A DNA stretch of 64,000 nucleotides from Synechocystis sp. PCC 7509 (GCF_000332075.2 NZ_ALVU02000001.1:2368324-2432323), one strand, 5' to 3'; shown: positions 37,520-46,256, counted from the stretch's first letter. Notes: generated by a model not told the origin, from the letters alone. Numbers and translations are program-made.

Positions 37520-37738
37520 TTAGAATACCTGTTTTGATGCCCAAGAAAATAACCCGTCTACAAGGTAAATTATCCCTGCTGATAAAATTACCATTAACAA
37601 AACGGCGATTGATTCGCTAACTAATTGTTGACGACTTGGCCACACTACTTTATCTAGTTCTTCTTTTGTGCCTTGAAAAAATTTTGTTGGGCTAAATCCA
37701 TTATTTGATTGAATCTCAGCTTCGTTCTTTTTATTCAC
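37520..37738 (-). CDS. secE: Preprotein translocase subunit SecE
   Basis: A 72-residue SecE of the short type. One membrane helix (about 42-64) is preceded by the conserved amphipathic segment FFQGTKEELDKVVWPSRQQL. It clamps SecY in the plasma and thylakoid translocon. The gene lies between tRNA-Trp and nusG, and its TAA abuts the nusG ATG. Confidence 0.95.
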   Translation of the reverse strand: MNKKNEAEIQSNNGFSPTKFFQGTKEELDKVVWPSRQQLVSESIAVLLMVILSAGIIYLVDGLFSWASKQVF

Positions 37739-37916
37739 GGGTAGCTTTTTGCTCCTGGAAACTTTACACCTATAACAGTTAATTATATGATTTACTGTCT
37801 CGTGGCGCTCCTAAGTTACCTTAACAGGACTTTCTTCCACACAATAATTCTGCCCGACTGCGATTGCTTACCGATCTCTCGGTTTTGACAATGCTTTCGG
37901 GCAGAACTTGTTTCAG

Positions 37917-37989
37917 CGCGCCCTGGAGGACTTGAACCCCCGACATCAGGTTTTGGAGACCTGCGTTCTACCAACTGAACTAAGAGCGC
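37917..37989 (-). tRNA. tRNA-Trp (CCA)
   Basis: A 73-nt cloverleaf read on the minus strand. The acceptor GCGCTCT pairs fully with AGGGCGC (one G-T), the D-arm is AGTTCAGTTGGTAGAAC, the anticodon loop CTCCAAA gives CCA, and the T-arm GGGGGTTCAAGTCCTCC is intact. The discriminator base is G and no CCA is encoded. Its place before secE-nusG matches the usual cyanobacterial order. Confidence 0.95.
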
Positions 37990-38068
37990 CCAATGTGTTA
38001 AACGGCTACAGTTTTTTAACTGCGATCGCCCAGATTTATCACTATATCACATTGTCGCTGCAAATAAT

Positions 38069-38088
38069 AGACGTTGATGTCAACGTCT
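38069..38088. repeat. Short dispersed palindrome, family A, after rplS
   Basis: Arms AGACGTTGA (38069-38077) and TCAACGTCT (38080-38088) pair exactly with a 2-nt centre. It lies 16 bp beyond the rplS stop on the minus strand and before tRNA-Trp. It resembles the other family A palindromes and could act as a transcript end or processing site. Confidence 0.5.
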
Positions 38089-38104
38089 TTAACTAATCGC
38101 ATCT

Positions 38105-38467
38105 TTACAAAGGTCGGTCAAACCTTTGTTTGATCCGGGTTGCCTTACCAACGCGATCGCGCAAGTAATAAAGTTTAGCACGGCGAACTTTACCCCGACG
38201 CAAAACTTTGATGCTTTCAATCCGGGGTGAATGAAGTAAAAATACTCTTTCTACACCTATACCTTGAAATATTTTCCTCACGGTAATGGTTTCATTAATG
38301 CCACCATTGCGCATGGCAATAACTACGCCTTCGTAAGGCTGAGTGCGTTCTTTGCCGCCTTCTTGGATTACTACACCTACCCGCACAGTATCGCCTACAT
38401 AGATATCGGGTAAGTTCGACTTTAACTGCTCCGCTTCAATGGAGCGGATGATCTCTTGAGCATTCAT
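38105..38467 (-). CDS. rplS: Ribosomal protein bL19
   Basis: A 120-residue large-subunit protein at the 30S-50S interface. [38 protein letters not shown] and [29 protein letters not shown] are the full family pattern. The start is placed at ATG 38467 ([15 protein letters not shown]); the open frame extends 30 codons further upstream with no L19 homology. It heads the rplS, tRNA-Trp, secE order on the minus strand. Confidence 0.95.
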   Translation of the reverse strand: MNAQEIIRSIEAEQLKSNLPDIYVGDTVRVGVVIQEGGKERTQPYEGVVIAMRNGGINETITVRKIFQGIGVERVFLLHSPRIESIKVLRRGKVRRAKLYYLRDRVGKATRIKQRFDRPL

Positions 38468-38683
38468 GGTCAAATTAAAAAACTCACAAATATCAATTGT
38501 AAGTCTATAAATGCAGTTGAGTCTAGTAAATTGTCCAATTTGATGTTGCGATCGCACCAGCGTCTATCTCTAAAAGCTTATTTCGTTAACTAGATGACTT
38601 TAAGAAATTTATCTGTATATTAAGAATATTAACAAAGACTTGCGTGAAATCCCAGTCTTTAGATTATGGAAGGATCAATACTT

Positions 38684-39223
38684 GTGACAGCATTACCACT
38701 GGTTCAAAGCAAAGAAGCCTGTTTACTAATTGAGGAATTTTTCCAAGCCTCCGCAGGTAAATGGCGTTCAGAGCGGCGTTATTACACTTTGCCAGAGGGC
38801 GAAACTAAAGAGATGGTAAGCTTGATTGAGATTCAGTTTTTAGCTCAAGGATGCGACCAATTGCAAAAGTTGGCACAATTGCACCAATTGAGCGATTTAG
38901 AAAGTTTGACTTGTGGAGCTTACGTTAGCTGGGATAGTACCGATTCAGTATCGGGAAAAAAGCAAGCTAAAGGTTCGACAATATTTGGAGTCCGAGGAAA
39001 CACACTGTATCGCGATCGCGGTTTTGCTACGCCCAAGCCTGTAAAAGCGGACTATTATTTTATTAACGACAAAACTATGTGTTTGCGAACCGAGTATAAC
39101 GGCTCAGTATTTGAAGAAGAATTAAAGCTAGTTGGTAGTAATTATCGGACAAGACAAACAATTATTTCTCGTGCTGGCGAGCAACAAATGATTGGTCAGT
39201 ATTTAGAAACACGTCTTGCGTAA
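38684..39223 (+). CDS. CpcS/CpeS-family phycobiliprotein lyase
   Basis: A 179-residue lipocalin-like bilin lyase, which attaches phycocyanobilin or phycoerythrobilin to a cysteine of phycobiliproteins. LIEEFFQASAGKWRSERRYYTLP is the family N-terminal signature, and IFGVRGNTLYRDRGFATPKPV and CLRTEYNGSVFEEELKLVG follow. GTG 38684 is preferred because GGAAGGA sits at 38668-38674, about nine bases upstream; an in-frame ATG at 38666 would add six residues and swallow that site. CpcS, CpcU and CpeS subtypes are not separated here. A family A palindrome lies just after the stop. Confidence 0.85.
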   Translation: MTALPLVQSKEACLLIEEFFQASAGKWRSERRYYTLPEGETKEMVSLIEIQFLAQGCDQLQKLAQLHQLSDLESLTCGAYVSWDSTDSVSGKKQAKGSTIFGVRGNTLYRDRGFATPKPVKADYYFINDKTMCLRTEYNGSVFEEELKLVGSNYRTRQTIISRAGEQQMIGQYLETRLA

Positions 39224-39227
39224 AACT

Positions 39228-39256
39228 GTAGAGACGTTACATCGCAACGTCTCTAC
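39228..39256. repeat. Dispersed palindromic repeat, family A
   Basis: Arms GTAGAGACGTT (39228-39238) and AACGTCTCTAC (39246-39256) are exact reverse complements with a 7-base centre. It fills the spacer between the convergent lyase (plus) and flv1 (minus) genes, so it probably ends both transcripts. Confidence 0.75.
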
Positions 39257-39260
39257 TAAT

Positions 39261-40964
39261 CTAATAATGGCTGCCAGATTTGCGATGATGAACGGCAGTA
39301 AGACTATCTGAGTGTAATAATTTACCATTGGTTGCGATCGCATAAACTATCCAATGATCTCCAGCTTCCATGCGATTGCTAACAGAACATTCAACGTAAG
39401 CTAAAGCATCGCTAAGTACCGGAGAACCATTAGCCGCTTTTTCGGTGGCAATGCCTGTAAATCTATCCTCCCCCGGTGTAAAAGGTTTAAGAAAATGCTT
39501 CATCAAACCTAAATGTTTACCTTCAGCGAGGATATTGAGAACAAAACTTTTACCTGGATACATCAGCGATTCTACTGCTCGGTCTTTGGCTACAGCAATT
39601 GTCAAGCCGGGAGGATTAAACGTTGCTTGAGAAACCCAAGAAGCCAACATTCCACTAGCTACATCGTCTTGCTGGGAAGTGACGACACACAATGAACCTA
39701 CCAATTGACCCACAGCTTGTTCGACAGTAGTAGCTGGAACTCTTGGAGTGCGAACTTTTTTAGTTTTTTTCAAAGCTTGAGCAAAATCTGTACCCGCTTC
39801 TTCGCAGAGTTTGATAATGACATCATTGGGTTTAAATTTGACGCGTAGAGTTTCAAATCCAAAACGATAGCCAGCGTCGCGGAGTTTGCTTTCAAGTAAA
39901 TCAATTGCTTCACCACTCCAACCAAAAGAACCAAAGACCCCGGCAAGTTGACTGTTAGTAGCCGTAGAAAGGACAATGCCTAAAGCGGTTTGCACAGGTG
40001 TAGGCATATGACCGCCAAGAGTAGGCGAACCGATAATAAATCCGGCGGATTTTTCAATCGCTGCTTGAATTTCGGCAGGTTCTGCGACTTCGCAATTGAT
40101 TGATTCGACACCAACTCCAGCTTTAGTAATTCCCCGTGCGATCGCTTGTGCTAAAGTTGCCGTGTTGCCATAAGCCGAAGCGTATAGTAAAGCTACTTTG
40201 ATATCTTGAGTATTCTGTTGTTGACTCCAAGTCCGGTAAACTTGGGTTAGTTCTGGTAAAGCTTCCCGCACTAATGGCCCATGTCCTGTTGCGTAGAGTC
40301 TTACAGGAAAAGGTGCTAATTTATCTAAAGCTGTCTCTACTTGTCGGGCATTGGGAGCCATGAGACACTCGTAGTAATAACGCCTGTCTTCGTTAAATAT
40401 TTCCCACCCTTCATCAAAAACTTGATCGCCGCAGATATGAGCGCCAAATAACTTATCTGTGTAAAGTATCTCAGTTTGGCGATCGTAGGTACAAAGTTGG
40501 TCGGGAAAACGAGGGTTTGGGGTGGGAATAAATTGGAGATTATGACCTTTACCTAAATCTATTGTTTCTTCTCCTTTAATAACGAGAATTTTTAAATCAA
40601 TATCTGGTAGTGCAGTACGGAGGTTGATCGCACCTGGGTTTGAAGTTACAAAAGTTATTTGCGGTGCTACTTTGAGTAAGGCTTTGAGGGTGACAGCGCG
40701 GTTGGGGTTGACGTGACCTAAAATCACGTAATCTATTAGTTCTACGTCAAAACGCTGGTGTAAAGCTGCTAAATATATCTCTGTAAACGTTTCGCCGGGG
40801 GGATCGATTAGCGCTAGTTTGTCGCCGCGAATTAAGTAAGAATTGGCGGTTGTGCCTCTTGCTAAAGCATATTCAATTTCAAATCTTAACTGAGTCCAGC
40901 TACGCGATCGCAATACGCTGGTATCGGTAGCAATGGGAAGAACCTGTACGTCGCGTGGTTTCAT
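39261..40964 (-). CDS. flv1: Diflavin flavodiiron protein, Flv1-like
   Basis: A 567-residue cyanobacterial A-type diflavin protein with three modules: a metallo-beta-lactamase-like domain (1-250), a flavodoxin domain (VALLYASAYGNTATLAQAIARG, from about 258) and a C-terminal flavin reductase domain (from about 410). Flv1 and Flv3 form a heteromer that reduces O2 to water after photosystem I. The diiron motif here reads LGHVNPNRAVTLK, not HxExDH, as typical of Flv1/Flv2-type partners. The start is ATG 40964; the frame runs on into the palindrome at 41023. It is downstream of flv3 in the same direction. Confidence 0.88.
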   Translation of the reverse strand: MKPRDVQVLPIATDTSVLRSRSWTQLRFEIEYALARGTTANSYLIRGDKLALIDPPGETFTEIYLAALHQRFDVELIDYVILGHVNPNRAVTLKALLKVAPQITFVTSNPGAINLRTALPDIDLKILVIKGEETIDLGKGHNLQFIPTPNPRFPDQLCTYDRQTEILYTDKLFGAHICGDQVFDEGWEIFNEDRRYYYECLMAPNARQVETALDKLAPFPVRLYATGHGPLVREALPELTQVYRTWSQQQNTQDIKVALLYASAYGNTATLAQAIARGITKAGVGVESINCEVAEPAEIQAAIEKSAGFIIGSPTLGGHMPTPVQTALGIVLSTATNSQLAGVFGSFGWSGEAIDLLESKLRDAGYRFGFETLRVKFKPNDVIIKLCEEAGTDFAQALKKTKKVRTPRVPATTVEQAVGQLVGSLCVVTSQQDDVASGMLASWVSQATFNPPGLTIAVAKDRAVESLMYPGKSFVLNILAEGKHLGLMKHFLKPFTPGEDRFTGIATEKAANGSPVLSDALAYVECSVSNRMEAGDHWIVYAIATNGKLLHSDSLTAVHHRKSGSHY

Positions 40965-41022
40965 ATTCAGGTAAATAAGTTTTTGGTAAAAAGCAGAGGT
41001 TTTAAAAGTCTTTTTGTTAGTA

Positions 41023-41079
41023 GTAGGGGCGCAATGCATTGCGCCCCTACACCGCTTTTTGCCTCCCCTTAAAAAGGGG
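41023..41079. repeat. Perfect 28-bp palindrome (family B) plus a C4/G4 hairpin between flv3 and flv1
   Basis: GTAGGGGCGCAATG (41023-41036) is followed directly by its exact reverse complement (41037-41050). Fifteen bases later CCCCTT and AAGGGG (41065-41079) form a second hairpin. Both lie in the short spacer between flv3 and flv1. A degenerate copy of the first is inside the MITE-like repeat at 2483-2507. Confidence 0.75.
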
Positions 41080-41104
41080 GGAAAATATACATCAGGGGAT
41101 TTGG

Positions 41105-42826
41105 TTAGTAATAGTTTCCTACTTTACGATGGTGGACGGCGGTTAGAGCTTCGAGTTTTGAAACTCTCCCCGCGTCAACGGTACTGTAAACTATCCAATG
41201 ATCGCTAGTTTCCATACGGGTAGTAACGACGCATTCAAGGTAAGCCAGAGCATCGGTTAATATTGGCGAACCATTTTCCGCCCTTTGGGTTTTAATCCCT
41301 GCAAAACGATCCGCACCAGGAGAGAAGCGCTTTAGAAAGTGCTTCATTAAATGTAAATGGTTTCCTTCTTCTAGCACGTTGAGGACAAAGCGATCGCCCA
41401 CTTGCATTAATGACTCAATCGCTCGGTCTTTGGCAACAGCAATTGTTAACCCTAGGGGTATAAAACTTGCTTGAGACACCCATGATGCCAGCATGGCGCT
41501 AGTTAAATCGCCTTTTTGGGCTGTAATGATGTAAAGCCCGCTACTAATGCGCCCTAGAGCTTTTTCGAGGTTGCTATCGATGGCTTTAAGTTCCTTAATA
41601 CTGCGATCGCGCGTTAGCCATTGTCCTAAGTCTGTACCTGCTTCCTCACAAAGTTTGTAGGTGTTTTCGGTAGGTGAAGTTTTAATCCGAATGGCTGGAA
41701 ATGCTGCCGATAAACCTAAATCTCTAAACTTACTTAATAACGGATCGATAGGTTCGTCATCGCCGCCCCCAGACTCATATAAACCGATAGCTTGCTTACC
41801 TTTAGCTGCGGCTAAAACGGTACTTAGAGCGGTTTTAACGCTAGAATTTGCTGAGGTCGGGGGCATAGAAATTACTATTCCAGCGCTGCGACTGACAAGT
41901 TCTTGAATTTCCTGTAAATCGCTCGATCGCATATCGATCATTTCGACAGCGACTCCGGTTTTGGTAATCCCACTAGCTATTGATTGAGAAAGGCGATCGC
42001 TATATCCATAATCGGATACATAGAAAACCGCTACAGTAGTTTCAGCTTTAGCTTTAGTTTGACTCCAAGTCCGGTAACGTCCGGTTAATTCACAGACATT
42101 ATGCTGTAACAATGGCCCGTGTCCGGTGGCGATGGTTGAAATCGTCCCTAATTCGTCCATCCGCTTCATCGCTGATAGTACCGAACGAGCATTGGGAGCC
42201 ATTAAACAGTCATAATAAAAGCGAAAATCCGCTTCTATTGCCCCTAAGTCTTGATCAAAAGTATATTCATCGCAGTAGTGCAACCCAAAAGCGTCACAAG
42301 TGTAGAGAATCTGGGTTTGGCGATCGTAAGTGAACATTGTATCGGGCCAATGCAAGTTTGGCGCACTGACAAATTCTAATTCGTGTCCGTTACCCAAGTC
42401 TAAAACTTCGCCATTTTTGACAATTTGCTTTTTAAATGGCTGGTGTACCATATCTTCTAAAAACTGCAAAGCGACTTTTGACCCGACTACCGTTATTTCG
42501 GGGTTTAATTGCAGAATATCTTTAACTAATCCGCTATGATCTGGCTCGGTGTGACTGATAACTATGTAATCTATTTCTACAGGATTAATTAATTTCGTCA
42601 GCGTGTCTAAATACAACTTGCGGAATTTTTCGTGACTTGTATCTACTAAAGCTGTTTTTGCACCGCGAATTATAAATGAATTGTATGTAGTACCGTTTTG
42701 CAGTCCAAACTCGATGTCAAAGCGATCGCGCTCCCAATCTAAGGAGCGAATCGCTGTTGTGTTAGGCGCAATTTCGGCTATTTGTGTGGTTAACCGCTTT
42801 TGGTTAGTGTCAGTGAGCGCTACCAT
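41105..42826 (-). CDS. flv3: Diflavin flavodiiron protein, Flv3-like
   Basis: A 573-residue partner of the preceding protein with the same three modules. The diiron ligands are canonical here: ISHTEPDHSGLV supplies H-x-E-x-D-H. The flavodoxin part starts VAVFYVSDYGYSDRLSQSIASG and the reductase part follows SGLYIITAQKG. It reduces O2 at the acceptor side of photosystem I and protects cells under fluctuating light. ATG 42826 is chosen because AAGGAG lies about eight bases upstream. No Sll0218-like gene sits between the two, which argues for Flv1/Flv3 over Flv2/Flv4. Confidence 0.88.
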   Translation of the reverse strand: MVALTDTNQKRLTTQIAEIAPNTTAIRSLDWERDRFDIEFGLQNGTTYNSFIIRGAKTALVDTSHEKFRKLYLDTLTKLINPVEIDYIVISHTEPDHSGLVKDILQLNPEITVVGSKVALQFLEDMVHQPFKKQIVKNGEVLDLGNGHELEFVSAPNLHWPDTMFTYDRQTQILYTCDAFGLHYCDEYTFDQDLGAIEADFRFYYDCLMAPNARSVLSAMKRMDELGTISTIATGHGPLLQHNVCELTGRYRTWSQTKAKAETTVAVFYVSDYGYSDRLSQSIASGITKTGVAVEMIDMRSSDLQEIQELVSRSAGIVISMPPTSANSSVKTALSTVLAAAKGKQAIGLYESGGGDDEPIDPLLSKFRDLGLSAAFPAIRIKTSPTENTYKLCEEAGTDLGQWLTRDRSIKELKAIDSNLEKALGRISSGLYIITAQKGDLTSAMLASWVSQASFIPLGLTIAVAKDRAIESLMQVGDRFVLNVLEEGNHLHLMKHFLKRFSPGADRFAGIKTQRAENGSPILTDALAYLECVVTTRMETSDHWIVYSTVDAGRVSKLEALTAVHHRKVGNYY

Positions 42827-42941
42827 CGGTCGTCTCCTTAGCAACTACCCTTCATTCTCTCACGCGCGACAAGTAAAGTTTTATTAAAAATTTTATGGTT
42901 TGGTTAAAAAATCTTAATCATTTTAATTAGTCTGTAAATTT

Positions 42942-42961
42942 GCAAGATTTCTTGCTTTTTT
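42942..42961 (+). terminator. Orphan plus-strand terminator-like hairpin
   Basis: GCAAG and CTTGC (within 42942-42955) form a short stem with a four-base AU loop and a run of six Ts to 42961. No plus-strand gene lies just upstream, since flv3 runs the other way. It may end an unannotated short transcript. The rest of the 332-bp spacer (42827-43158) shows only promoter-like AT-rich sequence. Confidence 0.4.
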
Positions 42962-43158
42962 ACAGGCTTTTTTTTATTTGCTCATTAAATCTATTTATTA
43001 GCAACTACCAAAAGAGGGGCAAAGTATTCTTACTTAAGACAGACTTTGGCTAAACTACTCCTTATAATTCTGCCAATTGTAGGATGTAAAACCTGATTAA
43101 TCAAGGCATTCTATTAATAAGGTTAATAGAAACCTGCGCTAAAAATTGAGGCAAAAAG

Positions 43159-43590
43159 ATGAAACTGTTACTCACAGCTACTACTGCTACTGCAATTATC
43201 AGTACAATTTGTTTAGTAGCTCCAGTTAAAGCAGAAAATCCCGCCCACGTTCGACAGTTATTAGAAACTAATCAATGTCAAAAATGCGATTTAAAAGGAG
43301 CGGATTTAAGTAGCGCTCATTTAATTGGTGCAGATTTGAGAGATGCAAACTTACAGCAAGCTAATTTAGCAAATGCCAACTTAGAAGGAGCGGATTTGAC
43401 GGGTGCAAATCTTAAACAAGCAACCTTACTAAATGCCTTTGCTTCCGATGCTATTTTTAATGAAGCCAATCTTACAGGTGTTAATTTTAGTAGCGCCAAA
43501 CTCTACAATGCCGATATGGATGGCGCAATTGTAGCTGGGGCAAACTTCAACAATGCTAAACTGTACGGTGCAGACTTATCTAAGTTTTAG
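43159..43590 (+). CDS. Exported pentapeptide-repeat protein
   Basis: A 143-residue protein with a cleavable signal peptide (cut expected after VKA, about residue 25). A segment with two cysteines, NQCQKCDLKGADLS, follows, then about nine A(D/N)LxX pentapeptides (residues 48-142), which fold as a right-handed quadrilateral beta-helix. Exported pentapeptide proteins are common in cyanobacterial periplasm or thylakoid lumen, mostly of unknown role. The CxxC motif at the start of the repeats could form a disulfide. It converges on the TPR gene with 9 bp between stops. Confidence 0.85.
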   Translation: MKLLLTATTATAIISTICLVAPVKAENPAHVRQLLETNQCQKCDLKGADLSSAHLIGADLRDANLQQANLANANLEGADLTGANLKQATLLNAFASDAIFNEANLTGVNFSSAKLYNADMDGAIVAGANFNNAKLYGADLSKF

Positions 43591-43599
43591 AAAAATCAT

Positions 43600-44820
43600 C
43601 TACTTAGGAATTTGCTTATCTACTAAAGCAATTTGCTGAGTAAAGTAATCTTCTTGGTATTGCAACTGTTTGGCTAAATCTAAACCATTTTGAAACGCAA
43701 TTAAAGCTTCGGGATAATTACCTCTTTTGATATTAATCTGTCCAATTTGATCGTAAGTGTTCATCATTCCGTAAACATTTACAGCTTGCTCGTCAGCTTG
43801 CAAAAGAATTTGACTTGTTTGTAAAGCTTCATCAATTTGATTTTGAGAGCTATACAAAGTAACTAATTTTCGGAGTGCGTCGCCTGCTTGAAAAAACTGT
43901 TGTAATGCCCACGCAGAAGTATAAGCTTGTTGATAAGCAGCAAAAGCTTGTTCTAGCTGACCTAATACTTCGTAATCATTAGCGATCGCCAAGTGCAATG
44001 TCGGAATTTCTGTAAGTAGCTTTTCTTGCTGGTAAATTGCTAGTAATTGTTGCTTAGTATCTACTGCTTGCTGGCGTTGCTTGGAGCGATCGTAAAGATA
44101 AGCTAACTGCTGCAAATATGCTAATTCCCCAGGGCGATTACTTTTAGCTTTTGCTAGACTTAGCAACTGATTGTAACTAGCTACTGCTTGGGGATAGTCA
44201 AACCAACTCAAATGTAATTCAGCAATGGTTTGTAACGTTTCTTCGGCGGCGGTGCTACCTTGGGGCTGAAGGACTAAAATCTGGTTGTAAACTGCTAAAG
44301 ATGATTTTGGGACTCGTACCTGCTGGAAAGCCGTAGCTAAAGCTGTTAATAGCTGCAAATCGTTACTAGACTTTAGTTGCTGCGAAATTGTATCTAACCT
44401 TTGAGTAATTACCTGTACTTGATAGCGTTCGTTTTCCGTCCAGGCGATCGCACCGACGCGCCCCAAAGCCTGAATTTCAGCCAAAAACCCCAATACTCGC
44501 CGCAATCTCAATTCTCGATTCCAAGTCTCAAACGCGCCTAATTTATCTCCCCCACTTAACTTAGCTTGAGCTTGATTATTTAATTCATCTAACGCCACCG
44601 ATAAGTTTTTTTGCTCCTCTGGAGTAGGAGAGGAGGAAGGTAGAAGCGGATCGGGGGTTTTGATTTCTAAAGGATTAACGGGAAACTCTGCGGGGGGAGC
44701 TTTTGTGGTTTGGGCGATCGCATTTGTACTAACACATAGCCAGAAAGTAGCGCCAATCAATAGTTTTAGCACCAAGCTTTGAGGAGAATTTTGTTTGTAT
44801 AGCTGAGTGCTTGACTGCAT
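43600..44820 (-). CDS. Exported TPR-repeat protein
   Basis: A 406-residue protein with a signal peptide-like N-terminus (LLIGATFWLCVSTNAIAQ, cut after AQ near 37) and a proline-rich stretch. At least seven TPR-like helical pairs follow, such as LAVYNQILVLQPQGSTAAEE and EALIAFQNGLDLAKQLQYQED. TPR proteins scaffold protein complexes; no partner can be named. It is divergent from the CpcT-like gene at 44945. Confidence 0.8.
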   Translation of the reverse strand: MQSSTQLYKQNSPQSLVLKLLIGATFWLCVSTNAIAQTTKAPPAEFPVNPLEIKTPDPLLPSSSPTPEEQKNLSVALDELNNQAQAKLSGGDKLGAFETWNRELRLRRVLGFLAEIQALGRVGAIAWTENERYQVQVITQRLDTISQQLKSSNDLQLLTALATAFQQVRVPKSSLAVYNQILVLQPQGSTAAEETLQTIAELHLSWFDYPQAVASYNQLLSLAKAKSNRPGELAYLQQLAYLYDRSKQRQQAVDTKQQLLAIYQQEKLLTEIPTLHLAIANDYEVLGQLEQAFAAYQQAYTSAWALQQFFQAGDALRKLVTLYSSQNQIDEALQTSQILLQADEQAVNVYGMMNTYDQIGQINIKRGNYPEALIAFQNGLDLAKQLQYQEDYFTQQIALVDKQIPK

Positions 44821-44944
44821 AAGGTTAAAGGCGTGAATTATTCAAGTATATTGACGTACAAAAGCAAAAAATTATCCTGAAAAATGGCTAACCTCAAGCT
44901 TTAAAATACAGAAATTAGACATTTTTAAGTACATTGTCAATCAA

Positions 44945-45538
44945 ATGACTCATTCTACCGATATTACAACTTTAGCCCGATGGATGGCTGCCGATTTTAG
45001 CAACCAGGAACAAGCTTTTGAAAATCCGCCCTTTTTTGCTCATATTCGCGTTTGTATGCGTCCCTTGCCCCTAGAATTGCTGTCAGGAGTGAGTTTTTAT
45101 ATCGAGCAAGCCTATGATTATATGCTTAACACTCCCTATCGAGTCCGGGTGCTGAAATTGATGGTAACAGGCGATCGCATAGCAATTGAAAACTATACTG
45201 TCAAGGAAGAACAGCAATTTTATGGCGGATCGCGCTTTAAAGAACGTCTTAAAGCTTTAACCGCCGAGCATTTAGAAAAACTACCCGGCTGCGATATGCT
45301 CGTAGATTGGACAGGTAGCGCGTTTAAAGGTGTTGTCGAACCGGGAAAAGGTTGTATTGTTTTCCGCAAAGACACAAAAACTTATTTAGATAGCGAATTT
45401 GAAATTGACGGGGATAAATTTATCAGTTTAGATCGAGGGCGAGATATTGAAACCGACGAACATATCTGGGGTTCGGTAGCGGGAGCATTTCAATTTGTGC
45501 GTAAAGCTAGTTTTGCCGACGAAGTACAAGTTAGGTAA
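44945..45538 (+). CDS. CpcT/CpeT-family phycobiliprotein lyase
   Basis: A 197-residue lyase of the CpcT/CpeT family, which attaches a bilin to a beta-subunit cysteine of phycocyanin or phycoerythrin. TLARWMAADFSNQEQAFENPPFFAHI at the start, PYRVRVLKL, GCDMLVDWTGSAFKG and the end GSVAGAFQFVRK match the family closely. CpcT rather than CpeT is likely, since no phycoerythrin genes are in view, but this is only context. Together with the CpcS-like gene at 38684, the window holds two of the three lyase types. Confidence 0.85.
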   Translation: MTHSTDITTLARWMAADFSNQEQAFENPPFFAHIRVCMRPLPLELLSGVSFYIEQAYDYMLNTPYRVRVLKLMVTGDRIAIENYTVKEEQQFYGGSRFKERLKALTAEHLEKLPGCDMLVDWTGSAFKGVVEPGKGCIVFRKDTKTYLDSEFEIDGDKFISLDRGRDIETDEHIWGSVAGAFQFVRKASFADEVQVR

Positions 45539-45919
45539 ATAAAAGCTAACTCTATCTGTTTAATTTTCCGCAGAATCTAAATTATCTTCAGGAAAAACAA
45601 CATCTTCATACACCAAGGAAATTGGGCAATGAAAATCAACACTTTGTAGCTGAATTTCCATTTCTATGCCGTTTGTGCCTGTTTCTTCAGGTATATAAGG
45701 GCTTAATTCCCATATTCCTTGTTGATTTCGGCGGTAGCACTCCACAGCCATTCTATCTACGTCCACTAAGACGTATTCTTTTAAGCTGTCAATCCGACGA
45801 TAATTGCTAAATTTTCGTCCCCGATCGAAGGCTTCGGTACTGGGGGAGAGAACTTCCATAATTAAGATTGGGTGATAGATTATTTTACGGGCGGTGCGAT
45901 CGCTTTGGTCGCAAGTTAC

Positions 45920-46256
45920 CGGAAAAATGGGTCTAAAGCCCCGTTGCTTCAGCACGGCTTTATATTTTCTTTGATTTTTATATTCTCCAATGTGCTATAA
46001 TATACATACCGCCTAACCGACGGGCAACTTGACTCAACCGAACACGTCCTAGTAGCGTGGTGTCCGGGCAAACGTTGTATACGGTGTAGTACCGATGGGC
46101 AGTCGGGAATCGAAAGTGTCTGGGCAATCAGATCGCCGGGGATGTGTAGTTTTTGCATATCTAGGTAGTGGGTGAAACACCAGTAATGGAAATAACCAGA
46201 AAAATCTAAATCGTGAGGTTTGGAAGCTCCGCACCTTCAGGTCGGAGAGATGTCAC
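45920..46256 (+). mobile_element. 337-bp IS200/IS605-type non-autonomous element keeping a tnpB 3' end / omega-RNA-like region
   Basis: The left boundary directly follows TTAC (45916-45919), the known insertion tetranucleotide of IS608-type elements. The right boundary follows GTCAC (46252-46256), with a one-base ambiguity. A left hairpin uses AAAGCC (45935-45940) and GGCTTT (45956-45961). A right hairpin uses CTCCG..ACCT (46227-46236) and AGGT-CGGAG (46239-46247). Near the right end one plus-strand frame reads ETPVMEIT, then a stop, then GSSAPSGRRDVT, which resembles degenerate TnpB C-termini. No transposase or TnpB ORF remains. Confidence 0.82.
45971..46001 (+). promoter_or_regulatory. Extended -10 promoter inside the 337-bp element
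   Basis: TGCTATAAT at 45993-46001 is a consensus extended -10. TTGATT at 45971-45976 is a possible -35 with a long 19-bp spacing. It points right, so it would transcribe the omega-RNA-like part and the right hairpin into the Uma2 gene in antisense. Confidence 0.6.

Noticed and set aside
39261-42826. The flavodiiron pair considered as Flv2/Flv4
   Set aside because: There is no intervening small membrane protein gene of the Sll0218 type and the spacer contains only repeats; Flv1/Flv3 fits better, although a tree would be decisive.
45949-46234. Minus-strand ORFs of 61-69 codons inside the 337-bp element
   Set aside because: They lie wholly or mainly within the inserted element, have no homology I recognise and no ribosome site; they are chance frames over the RNA-like region.
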